From assembly GCA_035269445.1 (NCBI GenBank), contig DATFJC010000018.1, positions 1-13,711 on the forward strand: a stretch of DNA of 13,711 nucleotides. The letters run 5' to 3'. Below, one piece after another: positions 7,005 through 13,711 of the stretch (its first letter is position 1; every line of letters starts with the position of its first letter). The notes beneath the pieces are model-generated. The model worked only from the letters and a program-made list of their open reading frames with translations, did no database searches and had not been told where the DNA came from. This DNA comes from DATFJC01 sp035269445 (GTDB lineage: Bacteria > Patescibacteriota > Patescibacteriia > UBA2591 > UBA6264). The translations under genes and the position numbers were made by a program.

Positions 7005-8294
7005 TTTTTCCTTCCAATTTTTCCCCTGTCTTACTAAAAGATCTTGTTTATGTTCCGGGTGCTTCATTATAGTCTCTACTATTTTTTCCATTCTAACCGC
7101 TTGTGACCCTTTTACAAGCAAAATGTCGCCCTCGCCTAACTTGTCTTTAATAAATTCTTTAGCCTTTGTTGAATCATTAAATTCAAAAATATTTTCTTTA
7201 TTCATTACTGATGCCCTTGCCCCTTTAGATAAATTCTTAGCTTCTGGGCCAACTGTGACAAGATAATCAAATTGCATTTGTGCAATCTTTTTTCCAAACT
7301 TATAATGTATATCTTCTGATTGATTGCCTAATTCTTTCATATCTCCTATTACCACCCATTTTTTAGCTTCTGGGTGTTTTTTTATTTGACTTAAAGTATT
7401 TAAAGATAAATCTAGTGCCTTAGGAGAAGCATTATAGCTATCATCTAAAATTAAACTAGATTTTATTCCATGGATAGGACGCATTCTTCCTGATAATATT
7501 TTAAATTCAGAAAAATTATTAGCTACATTTATAACGTTTATTCCAAAAGTAATACTTACAGCTATAGCCGCTAAAACAGAATATACCTGAGCCTTTGTGG
7601 TGGCGTTTGGCAAAAATATTGGCACAATACTGCCTTTATAATTTAATTTAAAGCCAATTCCTTTAATTTCAACCTGTTTATTAACAAGTTTTTGATTAAA
7701 ATTAAATTCAATAGCCCTAACATCTGCATTTTTGGAAAAACCATAGGTTAAAACTTTAGAAGAAACCCTACTTTTAATACCTAAAACTTTTTCATCGTCA
7801 GCATTTAAGATTGCCCAGCCAGAATAATCTAGCCTAGTTGCTAGTTTTTGCTTTTCTTTTAAAACTCCATTTATGTCTCCTAAAAACTCTGTATGGGCAG
7901 CGCTAATAGCTGTTATTATAGATCGAGATGGTTTAGCAATCTTAATTAAATAATCTATATCGCCTGGCCTATCAACCGCCATTTCAAGAATTAGAATTTT
8001 AGGATAAGGGGTATATATAATTTTAAAAATTGCACGGAGAAAAATTCCAAACCATTTTAATAAATTTTTACCAGGCGAGCGTTCGTTTAATATAGTCAAA
8101 GGGACACCTATTTCATTATTATAATTTTTAAAAGACTGGCGGCTAGAAAATTTATTTCTTAAAGCATTAAAAACAGCACATTTAGTAGAAGTTTTTCCTA
8201 CACTACCGGTAATGCCTATAATTATAGGATTATATCTCTTAATAACAATTTTTGCTAAAATGGCCAGTATTTTTTCTAATATTTTTTTTATCAT
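6999..8294 (-). CDS. murF: UDP-N-acetylmuramoyl-tripeptide--D-alanyl-D-alanine ligase (MurF-type Mur ligase)
   Basis: 431 aa from the chosen ATG. MurF adds D-Ala-D-Ala to the UDP-MurNAc-tripeptide using ATP. Seen are the P-loop GITGSVGKTST (27-37), NNEIGVP (59-65), HTEFLG (134-139), the MurF-diagnostic DDSYNASPKA (284-293), GDMKELG (317-323) and KGSQAVRME (395-403). The DDxYNA motif separates it from MurE. A TTG at 8318 would add eight residues and overlap ftsI. I prefer the ATG at 8294 because it sits 1 nt after the ftsI TAA and begins a normal N-terminus. An oddity is that the usual HN of the adenine-side loop is replaced: residues 231-238 read ATTKAQVY. It is the last gene of the dcw operon, and its TAA lies inside the end of convergent elp3 (6-nt overlap). 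Confidence 0.9.
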   Translation of the reverse strand: MIKKILEKILAILAKIVIKRYNPIIIGITGSVGKTSTKCAVFNALRNKFSSRQSFKNYNNEIGVPLTILNERSPGKNLLKWFGIFLRAIFKIIYTPYPKILILEMAVDRPGDIDYLIKIAKPSRSIITAISAAHTEFLGDINGVLKEKQKLATRLDYSGWAILNADDEKVLGIKSRVSSKVLTYGFSKNADVRAIEFNFNQKLVNKQVEIKGIGFKLNYKGSIVPIFLPNATTKAQVYSVLAAIAVSITFGINVINVANNFSEFKILSGRMRPIHGIKSSLILDDSYNASPKALDLSLNTLSQIKKHPEAKKWVVIGDMKELGNQSEDIHYKFGKKIAQMQFDYLVTVGPEAKNLSKGARASVMNKENIFEFNDSTKAKEFIKDKLGEGDILLVKGSQAVRMEKIVETIMKHPEHKQDLLVRQGKNWKEKL

Positions 8295-8295
8295 T

Positions 8296-10053
8296 TTAAT
8301 TATTATTACTAGGGGCAATATTTAAATAATCTAATATAAATTCAGCTAATTTTCCAAAAGTGGGTGCAGCAGTAGAATCAGAAAATTCTTCTTCTTTTGG
8401 ATTTCGAAGTGTTATTAAAGCAACAAACCTTGGATCACGAGCTGGTGCAAAGCCTACAAAAGAATGTATAACCTTGTCAGAATACTCGCCCTCATCTTTT
8501 TTAGGAATAAGAGCCGTTCCGGTTTTACCAGCTATATCAAAACCAGATACGCCTGCTTTTTTACCATAACCATTTTTAATAACAGATACCATCATAGCAG
8601 AAATTATTTTAGCAGTTTCTGGCCTGATTACTTGTCTAATAGGATCTGGTTCAATTAAATCTAGGTCGCCATTTTCAAGTCTAAAGCCAGAAAATATTTG
8701 GGGACGCATTAATTTTCCAGAATTAGCTATTGCACTAAATGCACTAACTATTTGTAATGGAGTTACAGAAATTCCATGTCCGTATGAGGCTGTATAAAAA
8801 TAGGTTTTTGAAGCCTCATCTAAGTTGCTAATATTACCACTTTCTTCACCAGAAAGACCAATTCCTGTTAAGCTTCCAAATCCAAATTTTTTAAGATAAT
8901 TTCTAAAATTTTGTTTACCTAATTTTTCAGCAGCAAATATAATTCCAGTATTTATAGAATTCTCTAGAACTTCAGTCATATTAACCCTACCAAAACTTCT
9001 GTTTTTAACATTGGTAATAGTATAATCTTCAACCTCTACCTTACCCGAATCAACAAAAGTAGTTTCTGGGGATACTGCTTTTTCATTTATGGCAGCTGCC
9101 ATGGTTAAGGGTTTAAAAATAGAACCTGGCTCAAAAGCAGAAGAAATACTATTATTTTTAAAAACCTCTAGACTATCAACCTTAGAATAATTATTGGGAT
9201 CAAAGTCTGGATAATTGCAAAGTGATATTAAAGATCCATTTTTAGGATTCATCACTATAATGCTACCAGAATCAACCTTATATTTTGATATTGCTTGTTT
9301 TAATAAAGAGCAGGAAAAAAATTGAATTGATGGATCAATGGAAAGTATAACGTCTTTGCCGTCTTGAGGGGCTTTTTTAATTTTATTAGCTAAAACATTT
9401 CTTTCCCCAGCTGCTATGTTAATTTCTCTTTTACCTGGTTTGCCAGACAATTTATCATTAAAAAATTCTTCTATTCCATATTGACCCCTAAGATTGCCGC
9501 TATTATAACTTAAAAATCCAGTAATATGCGAAAAAAGATTTTTTTCTGGATAATATCTTTTGGTTTTAGGTTCGAAATAAATCCCTTTAATATCAAGGTC
9601 TTCAAGTTTTTCTAGCTGGGATTTAGTTAAATCCTTTTTAATTAATTCATAATAATCCCCTTTCTTAGATAACCTTTTAATAATTTCTTTTATTTTTTCA
9701 TTTTCTTTGGTTTCTTGTAAAAATAGGGGTTGATTATTGTCTTCTGGTAATTTTTGACTAAAATCAAAAATTCCAGCTTTAATCATTTTATTAATCCAGG
9801 TATTTATTTCACTACTATCAATATTAACTGGTGAGGCTATTAAGTTATAACGAGTTGTATTTATAGCCAAGGGATAAAAATTATCTTGATTTTTAATTAA
9901 AATTTCGCCTCGCTCAGAAGGTATTTTTTCTATCCGCGTCCCTTGCTTAATATAAAAATTTCGCCCGACAACTTGCAATTGAAACAGGCGACCTATGATA
10001 ACAAAAAATAATAAAGTAATAATTATAATAATAAATTTAAAACGGCCTGACAT
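8296..10053 (-). CDS. ftsI: class B penicillin-binding protein, FtsI/PBP3-type septal transpeptidase
   Basis: 585 aa. One N-terminal membrane segment (about 6-22) anchors a large outside part. The dimerisation/pedestal region includes SERGEIL (46-52) and HITGFL (176-181). The transpeptidase domain has all three active-site motifs: SxxK in PGSIFKP (S311, K314), SxN in ENSINTG (S366, N368), and KTG in AGKTGTA (510-512). It cross-links peptidoglycan, and its place after ftsL argues for the division-specific FtsI rather than an elongation PBP2. No PASTA domain follows the catalytic domain; the protein ends in a short Asn-rich tail. It starts 11 nt after ftsL and its TAA is 1 nt before the murF ATG, consistent with translational coupling. 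No Shine-Dalgarno is evident upstream of the ATG. Confidence 0.93.
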   Translation of the reverse strand: MSGRFKFIIIIITLLFFVIIGRLFQLQVVGRNFYIKQGTRIEKIPSERGEILIKNQDNFYPLAINTTRYNLIASPVNIDSSEINTWINKMIKAGIFDFSQKLPEDNNQPLFLQETKENEKIKEIIKRLSKKGDYYELIKKDLTKSQLEKLEDLDIKGIYFEPKTKRYYPEKNLFSHITGFLSYNSGNLRGQYGIEEFFNDKLSGKPGKREINIAAGERNVLANKIKKAPQDGKDVILSIDPSIQFFSCSLLKQAISKYKVDSGSIIVMNPKNGSLISLCNYPDFDPNNYSKVDSLEVFKNNSISSAFEPGSIFKPLTMAAAINEKAVSPETTFVDSGKVEVEDYTITNVKNRSFGRVNMTEVLENSINTGIIFAAEKLGKQNFRNYLKKFGFGSLTGIGLSGEESGNISNLDEASKTYFYTASYGHGISVTPLQIVSAFSAIANSGKLMRPQIFSGFRLENGDLDLIEPDPIRQVIRPETAKIISAMMVSVIKNGYGKKAGVSGFDIAGKTGTALIPKKDEGEYSDKVIHSFVGFAPARDPRFVALITLRNPKEEEFSDSTAAPTFGKLAEFILDYLNIAPSNNN

Positions 10054-10064
10054 GAAATATTTTA

Positions 10065-10358
10065 TTATTTTTTAGCAAAAGTTTCGCTTGGCACAAAAAT
10101 ATATTCAGCGGTTTTTACTGCAATCATATCAGTACTTTTTACGTCTTCATATATTTTACTAATTGAGCCTAAACTTACTAATTCTTTAACTAATTCTTCT
10201 TTTTCACTTCTAAGATTTTGAACTAAGCTTTGCTTTTCTTTTAATTCCATACTAGAGGAAATGCCATTATTGGCATAAAATACACAAAAACCAACACTAA
10301 TTATCACAAGACCTATTAAAATTAAGTTGTAATAAAAATAATTTTTATTTTTTTTCAT
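10065..10358 (-). CDS. ftsL: FtsL-like divisome protein (single TM plus coiled coil)
   Basis: 97 aa. A short basic N-terminus (MKKNKN) leads into one membrane segment (about 9-29) and then a charged, heptad-like stretch (about 35-65) likely to form a coiled coil. This bitopic layout and length are typical of FtsL, which joins FtsQ and FtsB to regulate septal peptidoglycan synthesis. FtsL sequences diverge quickly, so the call rests on topology and on its classical place between rsmH and ftsI. Gaps of 12 nt to rsmH and 11 nt to ftsI indicate one transcript. It could be described more cautiously as a septum-formation-initiator-like (FtsB/DivIC-like) protein. Confidence 0.75.
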   Translation of the reverse strand: MKKNKNYFYYNLILIGLVIISVGFCVFYANNGISSSMELKEKQSLVQNLRSEKEELVKELVSLGSISKIYEDVKSTDMIAVKTAEYIFVPSETFAKK

Positions 10359-10370
10359 AATTTTTATTTT

Positions 10371-11246
10371 TTATTTTTTATAGGCAACGCGTAGTTTAGC
10401 ACTTCGCGCTTTATTATTGTCTTGAACTTCTTCTCTAGTAGGAGTTATTGGTTTTTTAAAAACAGGTTCTAACTTTGTATTTTCTTTAAAATAGTCTTTT
10501 ACAATTTTATCTTCTAAAGAATGATAAGAAATGGCAATGATTTTTCCGCCCTTTTTTAAAACAGTGAAACCCTGGGAAAGACCATTTTGAATATTCTCTA
10601 ATTCATTATTAACTTGAATTCTTAAAGCTTGAAAAATACGAGCTAAGCTTTTTATATGAAACCTATAACCTAGAGAAGATTCAATAATATTTCTTAATTC
10701 TTGGGTGGTAGAAATTTCTTTTTTTTCTCTTGCTTTAACAATCTGTCTTGCTATTTTATAAGACCATTTTTCTCCACCATATTTTTTAAAAAGATCTTCT
10801 AATTCCTTTTCTGAATATTTATTAATAATATTTTTTGCTGTTAAGGTTTGATTTTTAGCATCAAATCTCATATCAAGGGGCTCATCTTTCATAAAAGTAA
10901 ATCCACGACTACTTTTTTCTAATAAATCCGTTGATAACCCAAAGTCAAATAATATGCCATGAACGGGTTGAAAATCTTTTTCTTTAACTATTTCTTTTAA
11001 TTTAGAAAAATTTTCATGAGCAATTATTAAACGCTTTGATATATCTTTATGGTGCTTTTTATATTCTTCTAATTTTTCAATTGCTTGTAATGATAAGTCT
11101 AAGCCTAAAACCTTACCCCTTGGAGATGTTTTCTTTAATATTTCTAAAGTATGTCCCCCACCCCCAAGTGTACAATCTATATAATTTTGATTGGGTTTTG
11201 GATCAAATATTTTTATAACTTCTTTTAAAAGAACTGGTATATGCAT
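10371..11246 (-). CDS. rsmH: 16S rRNA (cytosine-1402-N4)-methyltransferase RsmH (MraW)
   Basis: 291 aa, close to the usual ~300. It methylates N4 of C1402 in the decoding centre of 16S rRNA. Family hallmarks seen are HIPVLLKEV (2-10), the SAM-binding DCTLGGGGHT (24-33), LGLDLS (47-52), the catalytic-region LFDFGLST (99-106) with RGFTFMKDEPLDMRFD (114-129), the tail-region SYHSLEDKIVK (240-250), and RSAKLRVA (281-288). The more usual DLG(V/I)S is DFGLS here, a mild substitution. It starts 4 nt after the mraZ stop. AGG about 10 nt upstream of the ATG is the only faint Shine-Dalgarno-like match I see in this operon. Confidence 0.95.
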   Translation of the reverse strand: MHIPVLLKEVIKIFDPKPNQNYIDCTLGGGGHTLEILKKTSPRGKVLGLDLSLQAIEKLEEYKKHHKDISKRLIIAHENFSKLKEIVKEKDFQPVHGILFDFGLSTDLLEKSSRGFTFMKDEPLDMRFDAKNQTLTAKNIINKYSEKELEDLFKKYGGEKWSYKIARQIVKAREKKEISTTQELRNIIESSLGYRFHIKSLARIFQALRIQVNNELENIQNGLSQGFTVLKKGGKIIAISYHSLEDKIVKDYFKENTKLEPVFKKPITPTREEVQDNNKARSAKLRVAYKK

Positions 11247-11250
11247 ATAA

Positions 11251-11682
11251 TTAAATACCTATTTCATCTAAAGCCTCTGCTATGTCCGAACTGCTAGCTT
11301 CAGACCTTTTTTTATATTCTTCCCAAATTTGTTTATCCCAAATTTCTAATCTGTCATAAAGTCCAGCTATAATTGCCTTTTTACTTAAATTAGCATATTT
11401 CATTAAAAAATCAGGCAAGGTAATCCTTCCCTGACTATCAAGCTCTTTATCCATTGCGCCAGCCAACATTAATCTATTAAAAGCTCTATTTTTAGATTTA
11501 CTAATTGGCAAATCTCTTAATTTTTTAACTAGTTTTTCCCATGATTCTTTAGTATATATTGAAAGACAAGTATCTATACCCCTGGTTGCTACCATGCCCT
11601 TTTTTAATTTATCCCTAAATTTTACTGGTATAGCCAGTCTATTTTTTTTATCTATTTTGTACTCATATTCACCTATAAACAT
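11251..11682 (-). CDS. mraZ: transcriptional regulator MraZ
   Basis: 143 aa, normal length. It has two tandem SpoVT-AbrB-type DNA-binding units. The first is near the N-terminus (GEYEYKIDKKNRLAIP, 4-19) and the second lies mid-protein (KELDSQGRITLP, 79-90). Each contains the DxxxR motif of the family (D11/R15 and D82/R86). MraZ forms ring oligomers and binds short TGG-type repeats in its own promoter, usually repressing the dcw operon. Such repeats occur just upstream here at 10-bp spacing, supporting autoregulation. It is the first gene of mraZ-rsmH-ftsL-ftsI-murF, with a leader of about 78 nt. No Shine-Dalgarno precedes the ATG. Confidence 0.95.
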   Translation of the reverse strand: MFIGEYEYKIDKKNRLAIPVKFRDKLKKGMVATRGIDTCLSIYTKESWEKLVKKLRDLPISKSKNRAFNRLMLAGAMDKELDSQGRITLPDFLMKYANLSKKAIIAGLYDRLEIWDKQIWEEYKKRSEASSSDIAEALDEIGI

Positions 11683-11707
11683 GAATTTAATACTTTATTT
11701 TTTTAAG

Positions 11708-11716
11708 TTATCCACA
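11708..11716 (+). promoter_or_regulatory. perfect DnaA box in mraZ leader
   Basis: TTATCCACA, an exact match to the strongest DnaA-box consensus. It is 32 bp (about three helical turns) from the next same-orientation copy at 11740. It lies in the untranslated leader of mraZ, 26 nt before the start codon. Confidence 0.65.
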
Positions 11717-11731
11717 TATTTTCTTGGTTTT

Positions 11732-11756
11732 CCCCACTTTTATCCACATATTTCCA
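11732..11756 (-). promoter_or_regulatory. probable MraZ operator: three TGG repeats at 10-bp spacing
   Basis: On the minus strand TGGAA, TGGAT and TGGGG begin at 11756, 11746 and 11736, exactly 10 bp apart with 5-nt spacers. This is the TGGNN-N5 arrangement known for MraZ-binding sites. It starts just downstream of the predicted transcription start (about 11760), a place suited to repression. The central repeat is part of a perfect DnaA box. An extra GTGG at 11760-11757 is out of phase. Confidence 0.7.
11740..11748 (+). promoter_or_regulatory. perfect DnaA box overlapping the MraZ operator
   Basis: A second TTATCCACA, in the same orientation as the copy at 11708. Its complement TGTGGATAA contains the central TGGAT of the MraZ repeat array, so DnaA and MraZ could compete for it. 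Confidence 0.6.
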
Positions 11757-11766
11757 CCACGATTAT

Positions 11767-11795
11767 ATTATAAACCATTTTTCTACACATGACAA
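11767..11795 (-). promoter_or_regulatory. strong sigma70-type promoter of the dcw operon
   Basis: On the minus strand TTGTCA (11795-11790; 5 of 6 to consensus), a 17-nt spacer and a perfect TATAAT (11772-11767) form the best promoter in the window. A second TATAAT overlaps it at 11767-11762. Transcription from about 11760 would give a leader of about 78 nt holding the MraZ repeats and two DnaA boxes. A one-mismatch DnaA-like site, TTCTACACA (11781-11789, plus strand), lies within the spacer. Confidence 0.75.
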
Positions 11796-11805
11796 ATATA
11801 ATAAA

Positions 11806-11814
11806 TGTGGATAA
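11806..11814 (-). promoter_or_regulatory. perfect DnaA box upstream of the mraZ -35
   Basis: TTATCCACA on the minus strand (TGTGGATAA as given), 11 bp upstream of the -35 element. It is oriented opposite to the two leader copies, so the boxes flank an AT-rich stretch containing the promoter. Confidence 0.65.
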
Positions 11815-11823
11815 CTTTTATCT

Positions 11824-11851
11824 AAAATAAAAAACCTGCTTAAAAACAGGT
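11824..11851 (-). terminator. intrinsic terminator after the rmuC-permease pair
   Basis: On the minus strand ACCTG (11851-11847), an 8-nt loop and CAGGT (11838-11834) form a 5-bp stem. It is followed by TTTTTATTTT (11833-11824). It lies 23 nt past the permease stop and just before the mraZ control region, separating the two transcription units. Confidence 0.7.
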
Positions 11852-11874
11852 AAATTAATTGAGTTGTATAAAAT

Positions 11875-12999
11875 CTATATATTTATAATTTGATAGATTA
11901 TACCTATTATAAATAAAACATAAAAGATATAAGATAAAAATTTAGGTAAAAATATTTTAAACTCTGGAATTCTAGTGCCCAATTTTTTAGATTTATAATA
12001 AGCTAATAATAAAACTACACCCTGGACACCTGATAAAATGCCACCTGAAATTCCCAAAACTTTAACAAAACTTTTAAGTCCTCCGATAAATAAAAAAAGT
12101 GGTATTGTTACAGTTATGACCCAAGCTGGCAAAAGAGGAAAGTTATAATCCCTGTGCCACAATTCTCTTAAAATATGCCCTAATGCTAAAAAAGAAGTTG
12201 TCATAGCTAAGACCCCAAAAATACCTCCTATTAATAATATACCTCCATTTATTGCTTGGCCTAAGCCCAAAATAGCAGTTTCTGTTGTAAAAATTCCCGT
12301 TACTCCAACCACAGCAAAAGAAAAAATAATATATATAAGCAAAGGTATGGTAGAGCCTAAAATAATGGCAAGTTTTAATTTTTCTTCTTGATTTTTTAAA
12401 ATACGCCTCATTGTAGGCACAGCCGAGGCCCCACCAAAGGCAAAAAGAATAACCCCATAAGGAAGAAAGATCTTTGATAAATCTATAAATTCTAAATTTT
12501 CATTATTTATAAAAGGGAAAGCCAAAGAGACAATAAACAGGACAACAAAAATCAAGGCAATGGCCATAAAGGTTTCTATACTAGAAACAATGCCCACTCC
12601 TTTATAAATAATAAAACTAGCTATTCCCCAGAAAACAATTGACCATAAAATTTGGCTGCCTCCTAATAAGGGTCCTAGCAATTCTTTTAAAAAACCGCCC
12701 ACTCCAATAGTATAGGCCACCATTGCTCCGTAGATTCCTATCATTAAAGAAAGGGTTATCAAAAGCTTACCCCAACTTCCTAAATATTTTTTAGCAAAGC
12801 CTGGCATTTCTAAATTTCCCCTTGTCCTTAAAATTAATTCACCATAACACAAATTAACTATTAAAAAAATAGCTGCAAAAAGACAAAGATAACCTAGGCC
12901 AACCATAAAGCCCACCTGAGCTATAACATAAGGCAGGCCAAATATGCCCGCCCCTACTACGGTACCAATTAAAACTGCTACTGCTTTTACAAACTTCAT
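11875..12999 (-). CDS. amino-acid permease (APC superfamily, aromatic/hydroxy amino-acid type)
   Basis: 374 aa and almost wholly hydrophobic, with about 11 membrane segments (roughly 5-26, 33-55, 78-105, 116-136, 140-162, 178-194, 207-233, 245-275, 288-306, 310-334 and 354-373). The first helix has GTVVGAGIFGLPY (12-24), the glycine-rich unwound substrate/ion-binding segment typical of LeuT-fold amino-acid carriers and close to the GxxxGAG(I/M)xxLP of the Trp/Tyr (HAAAP) and AAAP families. A second small-residue block FAFGGASAVPTMRR (186-199) also fits that group. It probably imports an amino acid by proton or sodium symport; the substrate cannot be read from sequence. The ATG overlaps the upstream rmuC stop by 1 nt (TAATG), pointing to coupled translation. 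Stop is TAG, followed by an intrinsic terminator. Confidence 0.82.
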   Translation of the reverse strand: MKFVKAVAVLIGTVVGAGIFGLPYVIAQVGFMVGLGYLCLFAAIFLIVNLCYGELILRTRGNLEMPGFAKKYLGSWGKLLITLSLMIGIYGAMVAYTIGVGGFLKELLGPLLGGSQILWSIVFWGIASFIIYKGVGIVSSIETFMAIALIFVVLFIVSLAFPFINNENLEFIDLSKIFLPYGVILFAFGGASAVPTMRRILKNQEEKLKLAIILGSTIPLLIYIIFSFAVVGVTGIFTTETAILGLGQAINGGILLIGGIFGVLAMTTSFLALGHILRELWHRDYNFPLLPAWVITVTIPLFLFIGGLKSFVKVLGISGGILSGVQGVVLLLAYYKSKKLGTRIPEFKIFLPKFLSYIFYVLFIIGIIYQIINI

Positions 13000-13711
13000 T
13001 ATTTTTCTAAAGATTTAATATTATCTATCTTAGTATTTAGTTTAATATTTTCACTACTAGCTTTATCTACGGCTGCTTTAGCATTACTGATATGAGTATC
13101 AACTAATCCAATTATTTGTTCTAATTTTTGGGTTTGTTTTTTAATACTTAACAAGGACTCAAAAACCCTTTTAGCATTTTCCTGAATTTTTTGTCCTTCT
13201 AAGCCTGCCATTATAACTTTTAAAAAGTAATAAAAAGAATTAGGTGATACTATATAGACTCGCTTGTCTCTAGCATATTCTTCTAAATCGCCCTCATTGC
13301 GAATAATTTCATAATAAATAGCTTCGGATGGCACATACATTAAAGCAAAGTTTAAGGTGCCTAAATCTGGCAATATGTACTTTTCTGAAATGCTTGCAAT
13401 GTGTTTTTTTACCTCTCGTACAAATTCTTTTTCCTTACCCTTTTTTTCTCCCTCCTTTGCTTTAATCATTTTATTAAAACTACCCATAGGGAATTTTGAA
13501 TCAATGGGTATAATACCTTGTTTAGTTTTAAGGGTGGCATCAACAACCCTACCATTTTTAAATTTATATTGAAGATCAAAATGTTTTTTAGAAAAATGTT
13601 GTCTTAATAAATCTTTTAAAACCTCTTCTCCAATATTACCTCTTAGCTTTGGAGACCTTAAAAAATCTTGTAAAGATTCCATTTTACGTCCAATTTCTTT
13701 TATTGCTCCAA
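12999..13711 (-). CDS. rmuC: RmuC-family protein, N-terminus beyond window edge
   Basis: The frame stays open to the right edge (236 complete codons), so this is the C-terminal part of a longer gene. The first internal ATG (13682) is probably not the start, because coding for GAIKEIGRK precedes it and matches the family. RmuC hallmarks are RGNIGEEVLKDLL, VVDATLKTKQG, IPIDSKFP, LNFALMYVPSEAIYYEII and VYIVSPNSFYYFL, in the expected order. The E (of GE), D (of VDA) and D-S-K residues fit the predicted PD-(D/E)xK nuclease-like core. RmuC was linked genetically to limiting recombination between short inverted repeats; its enzyme activity is not settled. Family members usually have an N-terminal membrane anchor and long coiled coil, which would lie outside. 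A lysine/glutamate-rich insert follows IDSKFP. It overlaps the permease start by 1 nt. Confidence 0.9.
   Translation of the reverse strand, partial: GAIKEIGRKMESLQDFLRSPKLRGNIGEEVLKDLLRQHFSKKHFDLQYKFKNGRVVDATLKTKQGIIPIDSKFPMGSFNKMIKAKEGEKKGKEKEFVREVKKHIASISEKYILPDLGTLNFALMYVPSEAIYYEIIRNEGDLEEYARDKRVYIVSPNSFYYFLKVIMAGLEGQKIQENAKRVFESLLSIKKQTQKLEQIIGLVDTHISNAKAAVDKASSENIKLNTKIDNIKSLEK

Noticed and set aside
8295..8318. TTG start for murF that overlaps ftsI
   Set aside because: An ATG 24 nt downstream sits 1 nt after the ftsI stop and gives a normal N-terminus; neither has a Shine-Dalgarno, and ATG is favoured.
8360..8658. Two overlapping plus-strand open frames within ftsI
   Set aside because: Antisense to the transpeptidase domain including the KTG motif; no independent support.
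11036..11218. Plus-strand open frame over rsmH
   Set aside because: Antisense to the SAM-binding region of rsmH; no product recognisable.
11683..11874. Firm call of a replication origin in this gap
   Set aside because: Three DnaA boxes and AT-rich DNA are suggestive, but flanking genes are co-directional, dnaA/dnaN are absent, and a strong promoter explains the AT content; kept as an alternative only.
13357..13572. Plus-strand open frame over rmuC
   Set aside because: Antisense to conserved RmuC blocks; a coding shadow.
1..13711. Recoded UGA (as in Gracilibacteria/Absconditabacteria), suggested by no UGA among 11 complete stops (9 TAA, 2 TAG)
   Set aside because: All genes read through at full family length without in-frame TGA, so nothing shows UGA being used as a sense codon; avoidance fits AT-rich bias.
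1..13711. CRISPR arrays, insertion sequences, tRNA genes
   Set aside because: No regularly spaced long direct repeats, transposase-like proteins or tRNA-like cloverleaf sequences were seen on either strand.

Overview
The window is AT-rich (roughly 30% G+C by eye), almost gap-free, and carries bacterial genes throughout. Three features suggest a reduced-genome lineage such as the Candidate Phyla Radiation (Patescibacteria): a compact division/cell-wall cluster, a UPF0182 membrane protein, and a bacterial Elp3. Start codons also lack convincing Shine-Dalgarno sequences. The lineage is an inference; no rRNA is present to confirm it. I see no tRNA, rRNA, CRISPR array, insertion sequence or phage gene.

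Left part (1-5322, all minus strand): a UPF0182-family membrane protein runs off the left edge and has its own promoter. Upstream of it lies a three-gene unit read as a Trm9/ALKBH8-like methyltransferase, then a phosphomannomutase/phosphoglucomutase, then glutamate racemase (murI). A good sigma70-type promoter precedes the methyltransferase.

Middle (5323-7004): a 113-bp divergent intergenic region separates the methyltransferase from a plus-strand elp3 (radical SAM plus GNAT). In eukaryotes Elp3 makes cm5U34 in tRNA and Trm9 esterifies it to mcm5U34. This head-to-head pair is therefore a candidate minimal bacterial wobble-uridine pathway, and I consider it the most interesting item in the window.

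Right-middle (6999-11682, minus): a compact dcw operon, mraZ-rsmH-ftsL-ftsI-murF. Its murF end overlaps the elp3 end tail-to-tail by 6 nt, and murE is missing from its usual place between ftsI and murF. The 192-bp gap upstream of mraZ is dense in signals. It holds a near-consensus promoter, three TGG repeats at exactly 10-bp spacing (a probable MraZ operator), and three perfect DnaA boxes, one of which coincides with the central MraZ repeat.

Right end (11875-13711, minus): an 11-TM amino-acid permease whose start overlaps the stop of a partial rmuC by 1 nt (TAATG). The pair ends at an intrinsic terminator just before the mraZ control region.
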